From NCBI RefSeq assembly GCF_036226885.1, contig NZ_CP109027.1, positions 5,580,001-5,644,000 of the forward strand: a stretch of DNA of 64,000 nucleotides. The letters run 5' to 3'. This stretch comes from Streptomyces sp. NBC_00663. Lineage in GTDB: Bacteria > Actinomycetota > Actinomycetes > Streptomycetales > Streptomycetaceae. Made by a program: the position numbers and the translations under genes. Below the pieces are notes generated by a model. It searched no databases. It worked only from the letters and a program-made list of their open reading frames with translations, and had not been told where the DNA came from. Numbering within the stretch: position 1 is the first letter of the stretch; every line of letters starts with the position of its first letter. Shown here piece after piece: positions 16,135 to 23,318 of the stretch.

Positions 16135-17282
16135 GCTGCCCGTACCGCCCGCACCAGCGCCTGCGCCCGCGGATCCGCCGTGACCGTCCTGCGCAGGCCG
16201 TTGGTCACATAGCCGAAGGCGATGCCGGACTCGGGGTCGGCGAAGCCGAGCGAGCCGCCGCGGCCGGGGTGGCCGAAGGAGCCCGGGCCGAGGAACGGGG
16301 CCGCGCTGCCGTGCAGCATGTAGCCGAGCCCGAAACGCGTGTTGACCACCAGAACGCGGTCGGGCCCGGCGGACTCCTCGGCGCGTGCCCGCTCCACCGT
16401 GGCCGGGGACAGCAACCGGACGCCGTCCACCTCGCCGATCGTCGCCGCGTAGAAGCGGGCCAGACCGTCGGCCGTGGCGATCCCGTTGGTCGCGGGCAGG
16501 GCGCTCGCCCGGTAGGCCGGGTCGTTCTGGTCGGGGAAGGGGGTGATCGCGCCGAAGGCGCGGTTGGTGAGCGAGTCGGGGTCCTGATAGGCCTCGGTCA
16601 CCGAACGCTTCGGCCGCATCCGCGGCGCGGCGGCGGCCTCCGGCGCGTCGACCCGGCCCACGCGCCCGGCCCGGTGCGCCTCCGTCTCGGGCAGCCCCAG
16701 CCACAGCTCCGCCCCGAGCGGCCCGGCGATCTGCTCGGCGATCCACTCACCGGTGCCGCGGCCCGTCACCCGTCGCACCAGCTCGTCCAGCAGCCAGCCG
16801 TACGTCAGCGCGTGATACCCGTGATCCGTGCCGGGCTCCCACACGGGCGTCTGCGCGGCCACGGCCTCCGGGCCCGTCAGCGGGTCCAGGGCCTGCTCGG
16901 GCGTGATCGGGCGGTCGAGGACCGGCAGTCCGGCCCGGTGGTTCAGCACCTGCCGGACGAGCACCCGCTCCTTGCCGTGCGCCTTGAACTCCGGCCAGTA
17001 CTCGCCGACCGGCGCGTCCAGGTCGAGGCGTCCGCGCTCGGCCAGCATCAGGGGTACGGCGGCGGCGACGCCCTTGGTCGCCGAGCGCACGATCTGGGCG
17101 GTGCCGCGCTGCCACGGCTCACCACCGTCGACATCTTTGGTGCCGGCCCACAGGTCGACGACCTTGTGTCCGTCCCGGTACACGGTGACGGCCGCGCCCC
17201 GGTCCCCGAGCTGCTCGAAGTTGCGGACGAACGCGTCCCTGACCGGCTCGAAGCCCTCGGCGACTGTGCCGTTCACGTCCAC
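16128..17282 (-). CDS. Serine hydrolase, class C beta-lactamase/EstB type
   Basis: A 384-residue protein of the beta-lactamase-fold family that includes EstB esterases and D-Ala-D-Ala peptidases. The nucleophile motif S-x-x-K is IVRSATKGVAAAVPLML. The Tyr motif lies in YHALTYGWLLDELVRRVTG, as in family VIII esterases. The C-terminal HPGRGGSLGFADPESG block is the usual third element (usually H/K-x-G). No signal peptide is visible, so it is probably a cytosolic esterase rather than a wall enzyme. It lies 45 nt downstream of ohr on the same strand and may be read through from it. It converges on the DUF1876 gene. Confidence 0.88.
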   Translation of the reverse strand: MDVNGTVAEGFEPVRDAFVRNFEQLGDRGAAVTVYRDGHKVVDLWAGTKDVDGGEPWQRGTAQIVRSATKGVAAAVPLMLAERGRLDLDAPVGEYWPEFKAHGKERVLVRQVLNHRAGLPVLDRPITPEQALDPLTGPEAVAAQTPVWEPGTDHGYHALTYGWLLDELVRRVTGRGTGEWIAEQIAGPLGAELWLGLPETEAHRAGRVGRVDAPEAAAAPRMRPKRSVTEAYQDPDSLTNRAFGAITPFPDQNDPAYRASALPATNGIATADGLARFYAATIGEVDGVRLLSPATVERARAEESAGPDRVLVVNTRFGLGYMLHGSAAPFLGPGSFGHPGRGGSLGFADPESGIAFGYVTNGLRRTVTADPRAQALVRAVRAAV

Positions 17283-17327
17283 GGCCGTACTCCTCTGCGT
17301 GCTGACCGGTGCGGGTGTGCCCCTGTC

Positions 17328-17774
17328 TCACCCAAGCAGGATCGTCACGTCGATGTTCCCGCGGGTCGCGTTGGAGTACGGGCACACCTCGTGGGCGGCG
17401 TCCACCAGCTGGCTCGCGAGGGTCTGGTCGAGCACGGGGAGCGAGACGCTCAGGGCGACCGCCAGACCGTAGCCGCGCTGGGCGTTGGGGCCGATGCCGA
17501 CCTTCGCGGCGACCATGGAACCGGTCAGGTCGAACCCGGCGCGGCGGCCCACCAGCACCAGCGCGTTGTGGAAACAGGCGCTGAAGCCCGCCGCGAACAG
17601 CTGCTCCGGATTCGTGCCGTTGCCGTCGCCGCCCAGCGCCGGAGGCATCGCGACCTTCAGCCCGATCTGGCCGTCCTGGCTGGTGACGTAGCCGTCCCGG
17701 CCGCCGTGGGCGGTGGCCTCGGCGACGTACATGATCTTCGTCGGGCGGGTGTCGACGACGGTGGTGTCACTCAT
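17328..17774 (-). CDS. ohr: Organic hydroperoxide resistance protein (Ohr/OsmC family)
   Basis: A 148-residue thiol peroxidase that reduces organic hydroperoxides to alcohols in the cytosol. Both catalytic cysteines are present, in AAGFSACFHNALVLVGRRAG and in DAAHEVCPYSNATRGNIDV. The TAHGGRDG and NPEQLFAAGFSACFHNA segments are typical of Ohr rather than OsmC. The ATG at 17774 has a GGGGGG-containing ribosome-binding region about 7 nt upstream. The upstream gene on the same strand is an OhrR-like MarR regulator, and an inverted repeat in the gap is a candidate operator. Confidence 0.93.
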   Translation of the reverse strand: MSDTTVVDTRPTKIMYVAEATAHGGRDGYVTSQDGQIGLKVAMPPALGGDGNGTNPEQLFAAGFSACFHNALVLVGRRAGFDLTGSMVAAKVGIGPNAQRGYGLAVALSVSLPVLDQTLASQLVDAAHEVCPYSNATRGNIDVTILLG

Positions 17775-17796
17775 GGCTGGCCCCCCAGAGAACGAG

Positions 17797-17819
17797 TGTG
17801 CGCAAATACATCGTGCACA
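17797..17819 (-). promoter_or_regulatory. Candidate OhrR operator
   Basis: On the minus strand TGTGCAC and GCGCACA form an inverted repeat with one mismatch around a 9-nt A/T-rich centre (GATGTATTT). It lies 22 nt before the ohr start. Confidence 0.45.
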
Positions 17820-17902
17820 AGGTACCGGTCGGTAGGTCGACCTTGAACGAGCAGGGGGTAGCGACCGGCGGTAACAGGAGGTCAGTAGAAGGCGGCAGGG
17901 GC

Positions 17903-18373
17903 TCAGTAGGGGCGCTCGGTCGCCGCGTGTGCCCTCTTTGCGAGCTCCCACAACTCCTCGCGCAACCTCGCGACGCCCGGGGCGTCGAGCCCCGTCGCGG
18001 ACAGGAGCGCGCCGGGCACGCGCGCCGCGCGCTCCCGCAGTTCCTCTCCGCGCCCCGTGCAGGCGACGAGCACCGAGCGCTCGTCGTGGGCCGCGCGCTC
18101 CCGGCGCACCACCCCGGCGCTCTCCAGCCGCTTGAGCAACGGCGACACCGTGCCGTAGTCGAGCCGCAGCGCCGCCGCCAGCTCCTTGACCGTCGTCTCG
18201 CCGCGCTCCCAGAGCACGAGCAGCACCAAGTACTGCGGGTAGGTGAGACCGAGTTCCTCCAGCAGCGGGCGGTACGCGGCCGTCACGGCGCGCTGGGCGG
18301 CGTACAGCGCGAAGCACAGTTGCTCGTCGAGGAGCAGTGAGCCGTCGGCCGCTGTGGGGTCCTCGTTCGTCAC
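17903..18373 (-). CDS. ohrR: MarR family regulator, OhrR-like
   Basis: A 156-residue MarR protein. The N-terminal LLLDEQLCFALYAAQRAVTA carries the single cysteine that OhrR proteins use to sense organic peroxides, near residue 20. The winged helix follows: VLWERGETTVKELAAALRLD, then YGTVSPLLKRLESAGVV, and the wing RRERAAHDERSV. It would repress ohr, 128 nt downstream on the same strand, and release DNA when the cysteine is oxidised. The GTG start has GACAAT 6 nt upstream on the minus strand and no ribosome-binding site, so it may be leaderless. The symbol rests on the cysteine and context. Confidence 0.88.
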   Translation of the reverse strand: MTNEDPTAADGSLLLDEQLCFALYAAQRAVTAAYRPLLEELGLTYPQYLVLLVLWERGETTVKELAAALRLDYGTVSPLLKRLESAGVVRRERAAHDERSVLVACTGRGEELRERAARVPGALLSATGLDAPGVARLREELWELAKRAHAATERPY

Positions 18374-18383
18374 GCGCCCATTG

Positions 18384-19199
18384 TCACGGACGGTCCGACC
18401 CGGCGGACACCGAACGCGGATCGAAGCCGAACGGCAGCTCCAGGCGGTGGGCGCGCATCAGGTCGTCGTCGGAGAGCAGCTCGGACGTCTTGCCGTCGGC
18501 CGCGATGACGCCCTCGCTGAGGATGAGGGAGCGCGGGCACAGCTCCAGGGCGTACGGGAGGTCGTGCGTGACCATGAGGACCGTGACGTCCAGGGAGCGC
18601 AGGATGTCGGCGAGTTCGCGCCGGGAGGCGGGGTCGAGGTTGGAGGACGGCTCGTCGAGGACGAGGATCTCCGGTTCCATGGCGAGCACGGTGGCGACGG
18701 CCACGCGGCGGCGCTGGCCGAAGGAGAGGTGGTGCGGCGGGCGGTCCTTGAACTCCGCCATGCCGACGCGCGCCAGCGCACGGTCGACGCGCGCCTCCAG
18801 TTCCGCGCCCTTCACGCCGGCGGCCGCCGGTCCGAACGCGACGTCCTCGCGCACGGTCGGCATGAACAGCTGGTCGTCCGGATCCTGGAAGACGATCCCG
18901 ACCCGGCGCCGGATCTCCGCCATGTGCCGCTTGCCGACGGGCAGCCCGGCGACGCGCACGCTGCCGGTGCCGCCGGACAGGATGCCGTTGAGGTGGAGCA
19001 CGAGGGTCGTCTTGCCGGCGCCGTTCGGCCCGAGCAGCGCGACCCGCTCCCCGCGCGCGACGGAGAAGTCCACGCCGAACAGGGCCTGATGCCCGTCGGG
19101 GTAGGCGAAGGCGAGGCCGGAGACCTCGAGAGAAGCGGTCACGGCATCCAACCCACTCACAGCGTCCAACCCACTCACAGCATCCATCCCAACAGACAT
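18384..19199 (-). CDS. cbiO: Energy-coupling factor ABC transporter ATPase (CbiO/NikO-like)
   Basis: An ATP-binding subunit of up to 271 residues for cobalt or nickel uptake. Motifs are Walker A GPNGAGKTT, Q-loop VFQDPDDQLFMPTVREDVAF, signature LSFGQRRRVAVATVLA (LSFGQ in place of LSGGQ), Walker B ILVLDEPSSNLD and the switch histidine in VTHDLPYAL. The start overlaps the end of cbiQ. ATG codons at 19199 and 19187 are both possible. The first residues contain DAVSGLDAVSGLDAV, encoded by an 18-bp tandem repeat. It is the last gene of the cbiM-cbiQ-cbiO operon, and OhrR begins 10 nt after its stop. Confidence 0.9.
   Translation of the reverse strand: MSVGMDAVSGLDAVSGLDAVTASLEVSGLAFAYPDGHQALFGVDFSVARGERVALLGPNGAGKTTLVLHLNGILSGGTGSVRVAGLPVGKRHMAEIRRRVGIVFQDPDDQLFMPTVREDVAFGPAAAGVKGAELEARVDRALARVGMAEFKDRPPHHLSFGQRRRVAVATVLAMEPEILVLDEPSSNLDPASRRELADILRSLDVTVLMVTHDLPYALELCPRSLILSEGVIAADGKTSELLSDDDLMRAHRLELPFGFDPRSVSAGSDRP
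19144..19190 (-). repeat. 18-bp tandem repeat at the cbiQ/cbiO junction
   Basis: Two and a half copies of an 18-bp unit (GCATCCAACCCACTCACA on the plus strand). It encodes a repeated DAVSGL at the N-terminus of CbiO and includes the cbiQ stop codon. Confidence 0.8.
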
Positions 19200-19936
19200 A
19201 CGACCAGAGCCGCGCCCGGCAGCGCGAACGCGTACGTCCACTGCGCCCGGGACGCGGTCACCTCGTCGATGACCGGCATCGAACCGGCGTAACCCCGGCT
19301 CACCATGGCGAGGTGCACGCGCTCGCCGCGCTCGTAGGACCTGATGAACAGGGCGCCCGCCGACTTGGCGAGCACCCCCCAGTGCTTCACGCCCCGCGCC
19401 TCGAAACCGCGCGACTCCCGCGCGATCCGCATGCGCCGCATCTCGTCCGTGATGACATCGCCGTAGCGGATCATGAAGGAGGCGATCTGCACGAGCAGCG
19501 GCGGGAGCTTCAACCGCTGGAGCCCCAGCAGGAGTTCGCGCAGCTCGGTCGTGGACGCCAGCAGGACCGAGGCCGCCACGCCGAGCGTGCCCTTGGCGAG
19601 CACGTTCCAGGCGCCCCACAAGCCGTTGACGCTCAGCGAGAGGCCCAGCACCTCGACCCGCTCGCCCTCCGCCACGAACGGCATCAGCACCGCGAACGCG
19701 ACGAACGGCACCTCGATCAGCAGCCGCTTGAGCAGGAAGCCGGCGGGCACGCGCGCGAGGTACGTGACAACGCCCAGCAGCACGGCGTACAGCCCGAAGG
19801 CCCACATCGCCTCCCGCGGGGTCGAGACGACGACCACCACGAAGCAGAACACCGCGGCGAGCTTGGTGTGCGGCGGCAGGGCGTGCACGGGGGAGTGCCC
19901 GTGCCGGTAGAGCTTGTGAGCGTGTCCGGCGCCCAT
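19175..19936 (-). CDS. cbiQ: Energy-coupling factor transporter transmembrane protein CbiQ
   Basis: A 253-residue T-component with five or six membrane helices. The coupling helices that dock onto the ATPase are visible as MRRMRIARESRGFEARG and SYERGERVHLAMVSRGYAGS, each with the Ala-Arg/Ser-Arg-Gly signature. The N-terminal GHAHKLYRHGHSPVHALPPH is rich in histidines. It starts one nucleotide after the cbiM stop (TGAGATG), so translation is coupled. Together with CbiM and CbiO it forms a group I ECF importer for nickel or cobalt. Confidence 0.92.
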   Translation of the reverse strand: MGAGHAHKLYRHGHSPVHALPPHTKLAAVFCFVVVVVSTPREAMWAFGLYAVLLGVVTYLARVPAGFLLKRLLIEVPFVAFAVLMPFVAEGERVEVLGLSLSVNGLWGAWNVLAKGTLGVAASVLLASTTELRELLLGLQRLKLPPLLVQIASFMIRYGDVITDEMRRMRIARESRGFEARGVKHWGVLAKSAGALFIRSYERGERVHLAMVSRGYAGSMPVIDEVTASRAQWTYAFALPGAALVVCLLGWML

Positions 19937-19937
19937 C

Positions 19938-20987
19938 TCAGACGCCCGCGCTCACGGGGGAGGCGTCCGCGTCGGCGGTACGGCGCCTGCGCACCGCCCA
20001 GAACACCGTGCTGCCCGCGACGACCGTGACGCCGACGCCGATCACGCCCGCGAGACCGCCGGAGAGCCGGGCGTCGTCGACGTCCTTGACGCCGTAGTCG
20101 GCGAGCGGGGAGTCGGCGGAGGCGTGCTTCTCGGTGTTCTTGTCGATGCCCTGGTCGGCGGCGACCTTCTCCAGGCCGTCGGGGCTGGCGGAGGCGTAGA
20201 AGCTGACGCCGCCCGCGAGGACGAGGGAGGTGACCAGGCCGGCCAGCCACACCTTGCGGTGCGAGCGGGCGGCGACGGGGACGGCCACCGGGTCGGGCGC
20301 GTCGACGAGTTCGCCGTTGACGCGCAGCTTGAGCCGTTGCCGCAGGTCGCGGGCGCCGTACACGAGGTCCGGGCGGACGGCGACGACGGCGCCGACCGTC
20401 AGCGCGGTGATCACGGCCTCGCCGATGCCGATCAGCACGTGCACGCCGACCATCGCGGTCGTGACCTTGCCGATGGAGACGTCGGTGGTGCCGCCGACCC
20501 AGTAGATGAACGTGAAGGCGACGGCCGCGGCCGGGACGGAGAGCAGCGCGGCGGCGAAGGAGGCCACGGTGATCGACCGGCGCTTACGGGGCAGCACCTT
20601 CACCAGGGCGCGGAAGACGGCGTACGCGACGACCGTCGTGACGACGGCCATGTCCGTGATGTTCACGCCGAGCGCGGTCAGTCCGCCGTCCGCGAAGAGG
20701 ATGCCCTGCATGAGCAGGACGACGGAGACGCAGAGCACGCCGGTGTAGGGGCCGACGAGGATCGCCGCGAGGGCGCCGCCCAGGAGGTGGCCGCTGGTGC
20801 CCGCGGCGACGGGGAAGTTGAGCATCTGCACGGCGAAGATGAACGCCGCCACCAGGCCCGCCAGAGGCGCGGTGCGCTCGTCGAGCTCGCGGCGCGCACC
20901 GCGCAGGCTCACGGCGACGGCGGCAGCCGCGACCACTCCGGTCGCGGCGGATACGGGGGCGTCGATAAATCCATCAGGCACATGCAC
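19938..20987 (-). CDS. cbiM: Cobalt/nickel transporter substrate-binding membrane protein CbiM with PDGLE domain
   Basis: A 349-residue fusion. The N-terminus V/M-HVPDGFIDAP carries the essential His2 of the metal site of CbiM/NikM, which explains why the GTG at 20987 must be the start. Seven or so helices follow (LAGLVAAFIFAVQMLNFPVA, LGVNITDMAVVTTVVAYAVF and others). After residue 250 a second part has the PDGLE motif (SFYASASPDGLEKVA) and a last helix, equivalent to CbiN/NikN. No ribosome-binding site precedes the start. The upstream Nur-box-like sequence and lack of a B12 box favour nickel over cobalt, which is inference. Confidence 0.92.
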   Translation of the reverse strand: MHVPDGFIDAPVSAATGVVAAAAVAVSLRGARRELDERTAPLAGLVAAFIFAVQMLNFPVAAGTSGHLLGGALAAILVGPYTGVLCVSVVLLMQGILFADGGLTALGVNITDMAVVTTVVAYAVFRALVKVLPRKRRSITVASFAAALLSVPAAAVAFTFIYWVGGTTDVSIGKVTTAMVGVHVLIGIGEAVITALTVGAVVAVRPDLVYGARDLRQRLKLRVNGELVDAPDPVAVPVAARSHRKVWLAGLVTSLVLAGGVSFYASASPDGLEKVAADQGIDKNTEKHASADSPLADYGVKDVDDARLSGGLAGVIGVGVTVVAGSTVFWAVRRRRTADADASPVSAGV

Positions 20988-20993
20988 GGTTAG

Positions 20994-21023
20994 ATGATGC
21001 GGCTTAATGCGAACAAGTTGCAA
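20994..21023 (-). promoter_or_regulatory. Nur-box-like operator over a leaderless cbiM promoter
   Basis: On the plus strand ATGCGAACAAGTTGCAA (21007-21023) fits the nickel regulator Nur consensus tTGCaa-N5-ttGCAA, with the right half perfect and the left half matching four of six. On the minus strand TTGCAA can be the -35, and CATCAT (20999 to 20994), after 18 nt, the -10. That places the transcription start on the GTG of cbiM. Confidence 0.55.
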
Positions 21024-21188
21024 GAGCGATCCTCTTGTGGGCTCGCTGTGGGTTTCGCCGCGACCTCGCTGTGTGAGATGCCCGACGATGTCCGGCGTCC
21101 GGGGGCGGACCCGGGAAAATGTGCGACATTGGAGGGGAAGCGGTCGCACAGCTTCCGCACAGGTCACGCAGCGTAAGGGGCCGAGCCG

Positions 21189-21539
21189 ATGTCGGTAGTC
21201 GAACAGTACGCGCGAGCCCATATCGTCACGGACGCCGACATCACGGTCGCGGAACCCGAGGCGGTCCCCGTCGTCCTGCGCTACGACCCCGACGCCGACC
21301 CGCGCGCGGTACGCGTCGGCCTGCCGGGGCCGCACGAGTGGACCTTCGAGCGGGCGCTCCTCGAACAGGGCCTGCGGGCGCCGGTCGAGGCCGGGGACGT
21401 ACGGGTGTGGCCGTGCGGGCGGGTGCAGGCTGTGGTCGAGTTCCACTCCACCCACGGCGTCTCTGTGGTGCAGTTCGAGTCCAAGGCACTGCTCAGGTTC
21501 CTGCGCCGGACGTACACGGCCACCCCGGTGGGCAGCTAG
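21189..21539 (+). CDS. ssgE: SsgA-like sporulation/cell-division protein
   Basis: A 116-residue SsgA-like protein (SALP), a family restricted to sporulating actinomycetes that guides septum placement and wall remodelling during sporulation. Visible family segments are VPVVLRYDPDADPRAVRVGL, WTFERALLEQGL, VEAGDVRVWP and the hydrophobic end VSVVQFESKALLRFLRRTY. The ATG at 21189 has AAGGGG about 9 nt upstream. Two penicillin-binding proteins lie beside it on the opposite strand, matching the S. coelicolor ssgE (SCO3158) neighbourhood as I recall it; the paralogue letter rests on that synteny. Its stop overlaps the stop of the convergent gene by 4 bp (CTAG). Confidence 0.88.
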   Translation: MSVVEQYARAHIVTDADITVAEPEAVPVVLRYDPDADPRAVRVGLPGPHEWTFERALLEQGLRAPVEAGDVRVWPCGRVQAVVEFHSTHGVSVVQFESKALLRFLRRTYTATPVGS

Positions 21540-23218
21540 CTCCCCATCTTCAGCAGCGCGGCCACGATCGGCCCCGCCGTGTCACCGCCGTGCCCGCCCG
21601 CCTGGACGACACCGGCGGCGGCGAGGTCGCCGCGGTAGGCGGTGAACCAGCCGTTGGGCTTCTTCTGGCCGTCGACCTCGGCCGAGCCGGTCTTCGCGCC
21701 GACGTTGCCGTAGACGCCCTGCATCGCCTCCGCCGCCGTGCCGTAGGCCGCTGTGTACGCCATCAGCTCGCGCAGCTGGGAGAGCGTGCCCGAGGACATC
21801 GTGCGCGAGGCCTTCGCGAGCGTGCGGCCGTCCACGTCGGGGGAGACCAGGTACGGCTGCCTGAAGACGCCGGACTCCACGGTCGCCGACACCGACGCCA
21901 TGTTCAGCGGGTTCATCCGCACCGCGCCCTGGCCGATCAGCGAGGCCGCCATCTGGGCCTGCGACTGCACCGGCACCGAGCCGTCGAAGGTGGGCACGCC
22001 GACCGCCCAGTTGTTCATGGACAGACCGAAGACCTGCTGGGCCTGCTCGGTCAGCGAGTCGTTCTCCAGCTTGGGCGCCTGGCTGATGAAGGCGGTGTTG
22101 CAGGAGCGGGCGAAGCTCGCCTTGAAGGTGCCGCCCTTGATCGAGAACTTGTCGTCGTTCTGGAACTTCCAGCCGCCGTACGTGAAGTACTTCGGGCACG
22201 GATGCGCCTTGTCCGCCGACGCCAGCCCCTTCTCGATCAGCAGCGAGGAGGTGACGACCTTCATCGTCGAGCCGGGCGCCAGGGAGCCCTGGAAGGCCAC
22301 GTTGAAGCCCTTGTTGGCGTTCGCCACGGCGAGGATCTCGCCCGTCGAGGGCCGCAGCACCACCACGGACGACTGCGCCCGCTTCGCGACCTGCGCCTCG
22401 GCCGCCGCCTGGAGCGTGGGGCTGAGCGTCGTCTTCACCGTGCCCGGCGTGCCCTTGCTCAGCTCCAGCAGGGTCTTGTCGGACAGCTTGGCCTTCTTCG
22501 ACTCCTTGCCGCGCACGACCTGGAGCTCGACGCCCGCCTTGCCGCCGGCCTTCTTGCCGTACTTCTCGCGCAGCCCGTCGAGCACCGAGCCCAGCGACGG
22601 GTACTTCTCGGTGGTGATCTCGCCGCCGTCGCGGTCCATGGCCTTGACCGGCGGGGTCCCGGACTCACCGGTGACGAGCGTGTCGCCGTCCTTGAGGTCG
22701 GGGTGGACGACCGCGGCGTGCCAGTCGACCTGGGGCTTGCCGGTGGTGGTGTTCCGGACGACGGTGAGCGAACTGTCGTACGACAGCGGCTTGGAGGTGC
22801 CCTTGTACGACACCGTCGCCTTCACCGCGAAGGGCACCTTGCCGCCGGTCGGGGTGCCGGGGGTGAGGGTGACGTCCTTGAGGTGGGCGTCCTTGGTGTA
22901 GCCGGTGAGGAGCTTCGCGGCGGCCTCGGTGTCACTGGTGACGGCGGCGGCCCGGTCGGCCTTGCCCTGCTGCCAGGACGTCAGGAACGTCCGGGTCGTG
23001 GTGTTGACCTCGGTCGCGGACAGCGGGCCCGTCTTCACCTTCGGCTTCTCGTCGGCCGAGGCCGCCGTCGAGGACGTACGGTCCTCGGCCGCCGCCCCAC
23101 CGCTGTACAGCACGTACCCGGCGAAGCCGGCGCCGCCGACGACCACGGCGACCATCCCGCCGATCACGGCGGGACGGTGCGTCCTACGTCGCTCGGCGAC
23201 GCGCCTTCTCTTGCCCAC
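21536..23218 (-). CDS. Penicillin-binding protein, class B transpeptidase
   Basis: A 560-residue class B penicillin-binding protein. After a basic N-terminus (GKRRRVAERRRTH) comes one membrane anchor (IGGMVAVVVGGAGFAGYVLY), an NTF2-like domain as in MecA, a dimerisation region, then the transpeptidase. The active-site motifs are SxxK in APGSTMKVV (about residue 316), SxN in FARSCNTAF (about 372) and KTG in GAKTGSAEVDG (about 509). It cross-links peptidoglycan outside the membrane. The GTG at 23218 has GGAGG 10 nt upstream; an in-frame upstream start at 23290 is less likely. It is a tandem paralogue of the next gene and may act with SsgE in sporulation. Confidence 0.92.
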   Translation of the reverse strand: MGKRRRVAERRRTHRPAVIGGMVAVVVGGAGFAGYVLYSGGAAAEDRTSSTAASADEKPKVKTGPLSATEVNTTTRTFLTSWQQGKADRAAAVTSDTEAAAKLLTGYTKDAHLKDVTLTPGTPTGGKVPFAVKATVSYKGTSKPLSYDSSLTVVRNTTTGKPQVDWHAAVVHPDLKDGDTLVTGESGTPPVKAMDRDGGEITTEKYPSLGSVLDGLREKYGKKAGGKAGVELQVVRGKESKKAKLSDKTLLELSKGTPGTVKTTLSPTLQAAAEAQVAKRAQSSVVVLRPSTGEILAVANANKGFNVAFQGSLAPGSTMKVVTSSLLIEKGLASADKAHPCPKYFTYGGWKFQNDDKFSIKGGTFKASFARSCNTAFISQAPKLENDSLTEQAQQVFGLSMNNWAVGVPTFDGSVPVQSQAQMAASLIGQGAVRMNPLNMASVSATVESGVFRQPYLVSPDVDGRTLAKASRTMSSGTLSQLRELMAYTAAYGTAAEAMQGVYGNVGAKTGSAEVDGQKKPNGWFTAYRGDLAAAGVVQAGGHGGDTAGPIVAALLKMGS

Positions 23219-23318
23219 AGCCTTCGTTCCTCCGCGAATTTCACCGGGGTTCCCGTTGTCCTCGTCCACCACCTCAACGACGGCGACCACCCCAGAGTCC
23301 CGTCCTGTGGGGGTGAGT

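Noticed and set aside
20988..21188. Cobalamin riboswitch before cbiM
   Set aside because: No B12-box-like sequence or GCCACTG element was found on the minus strand, and the predicted start site leaves no leader.
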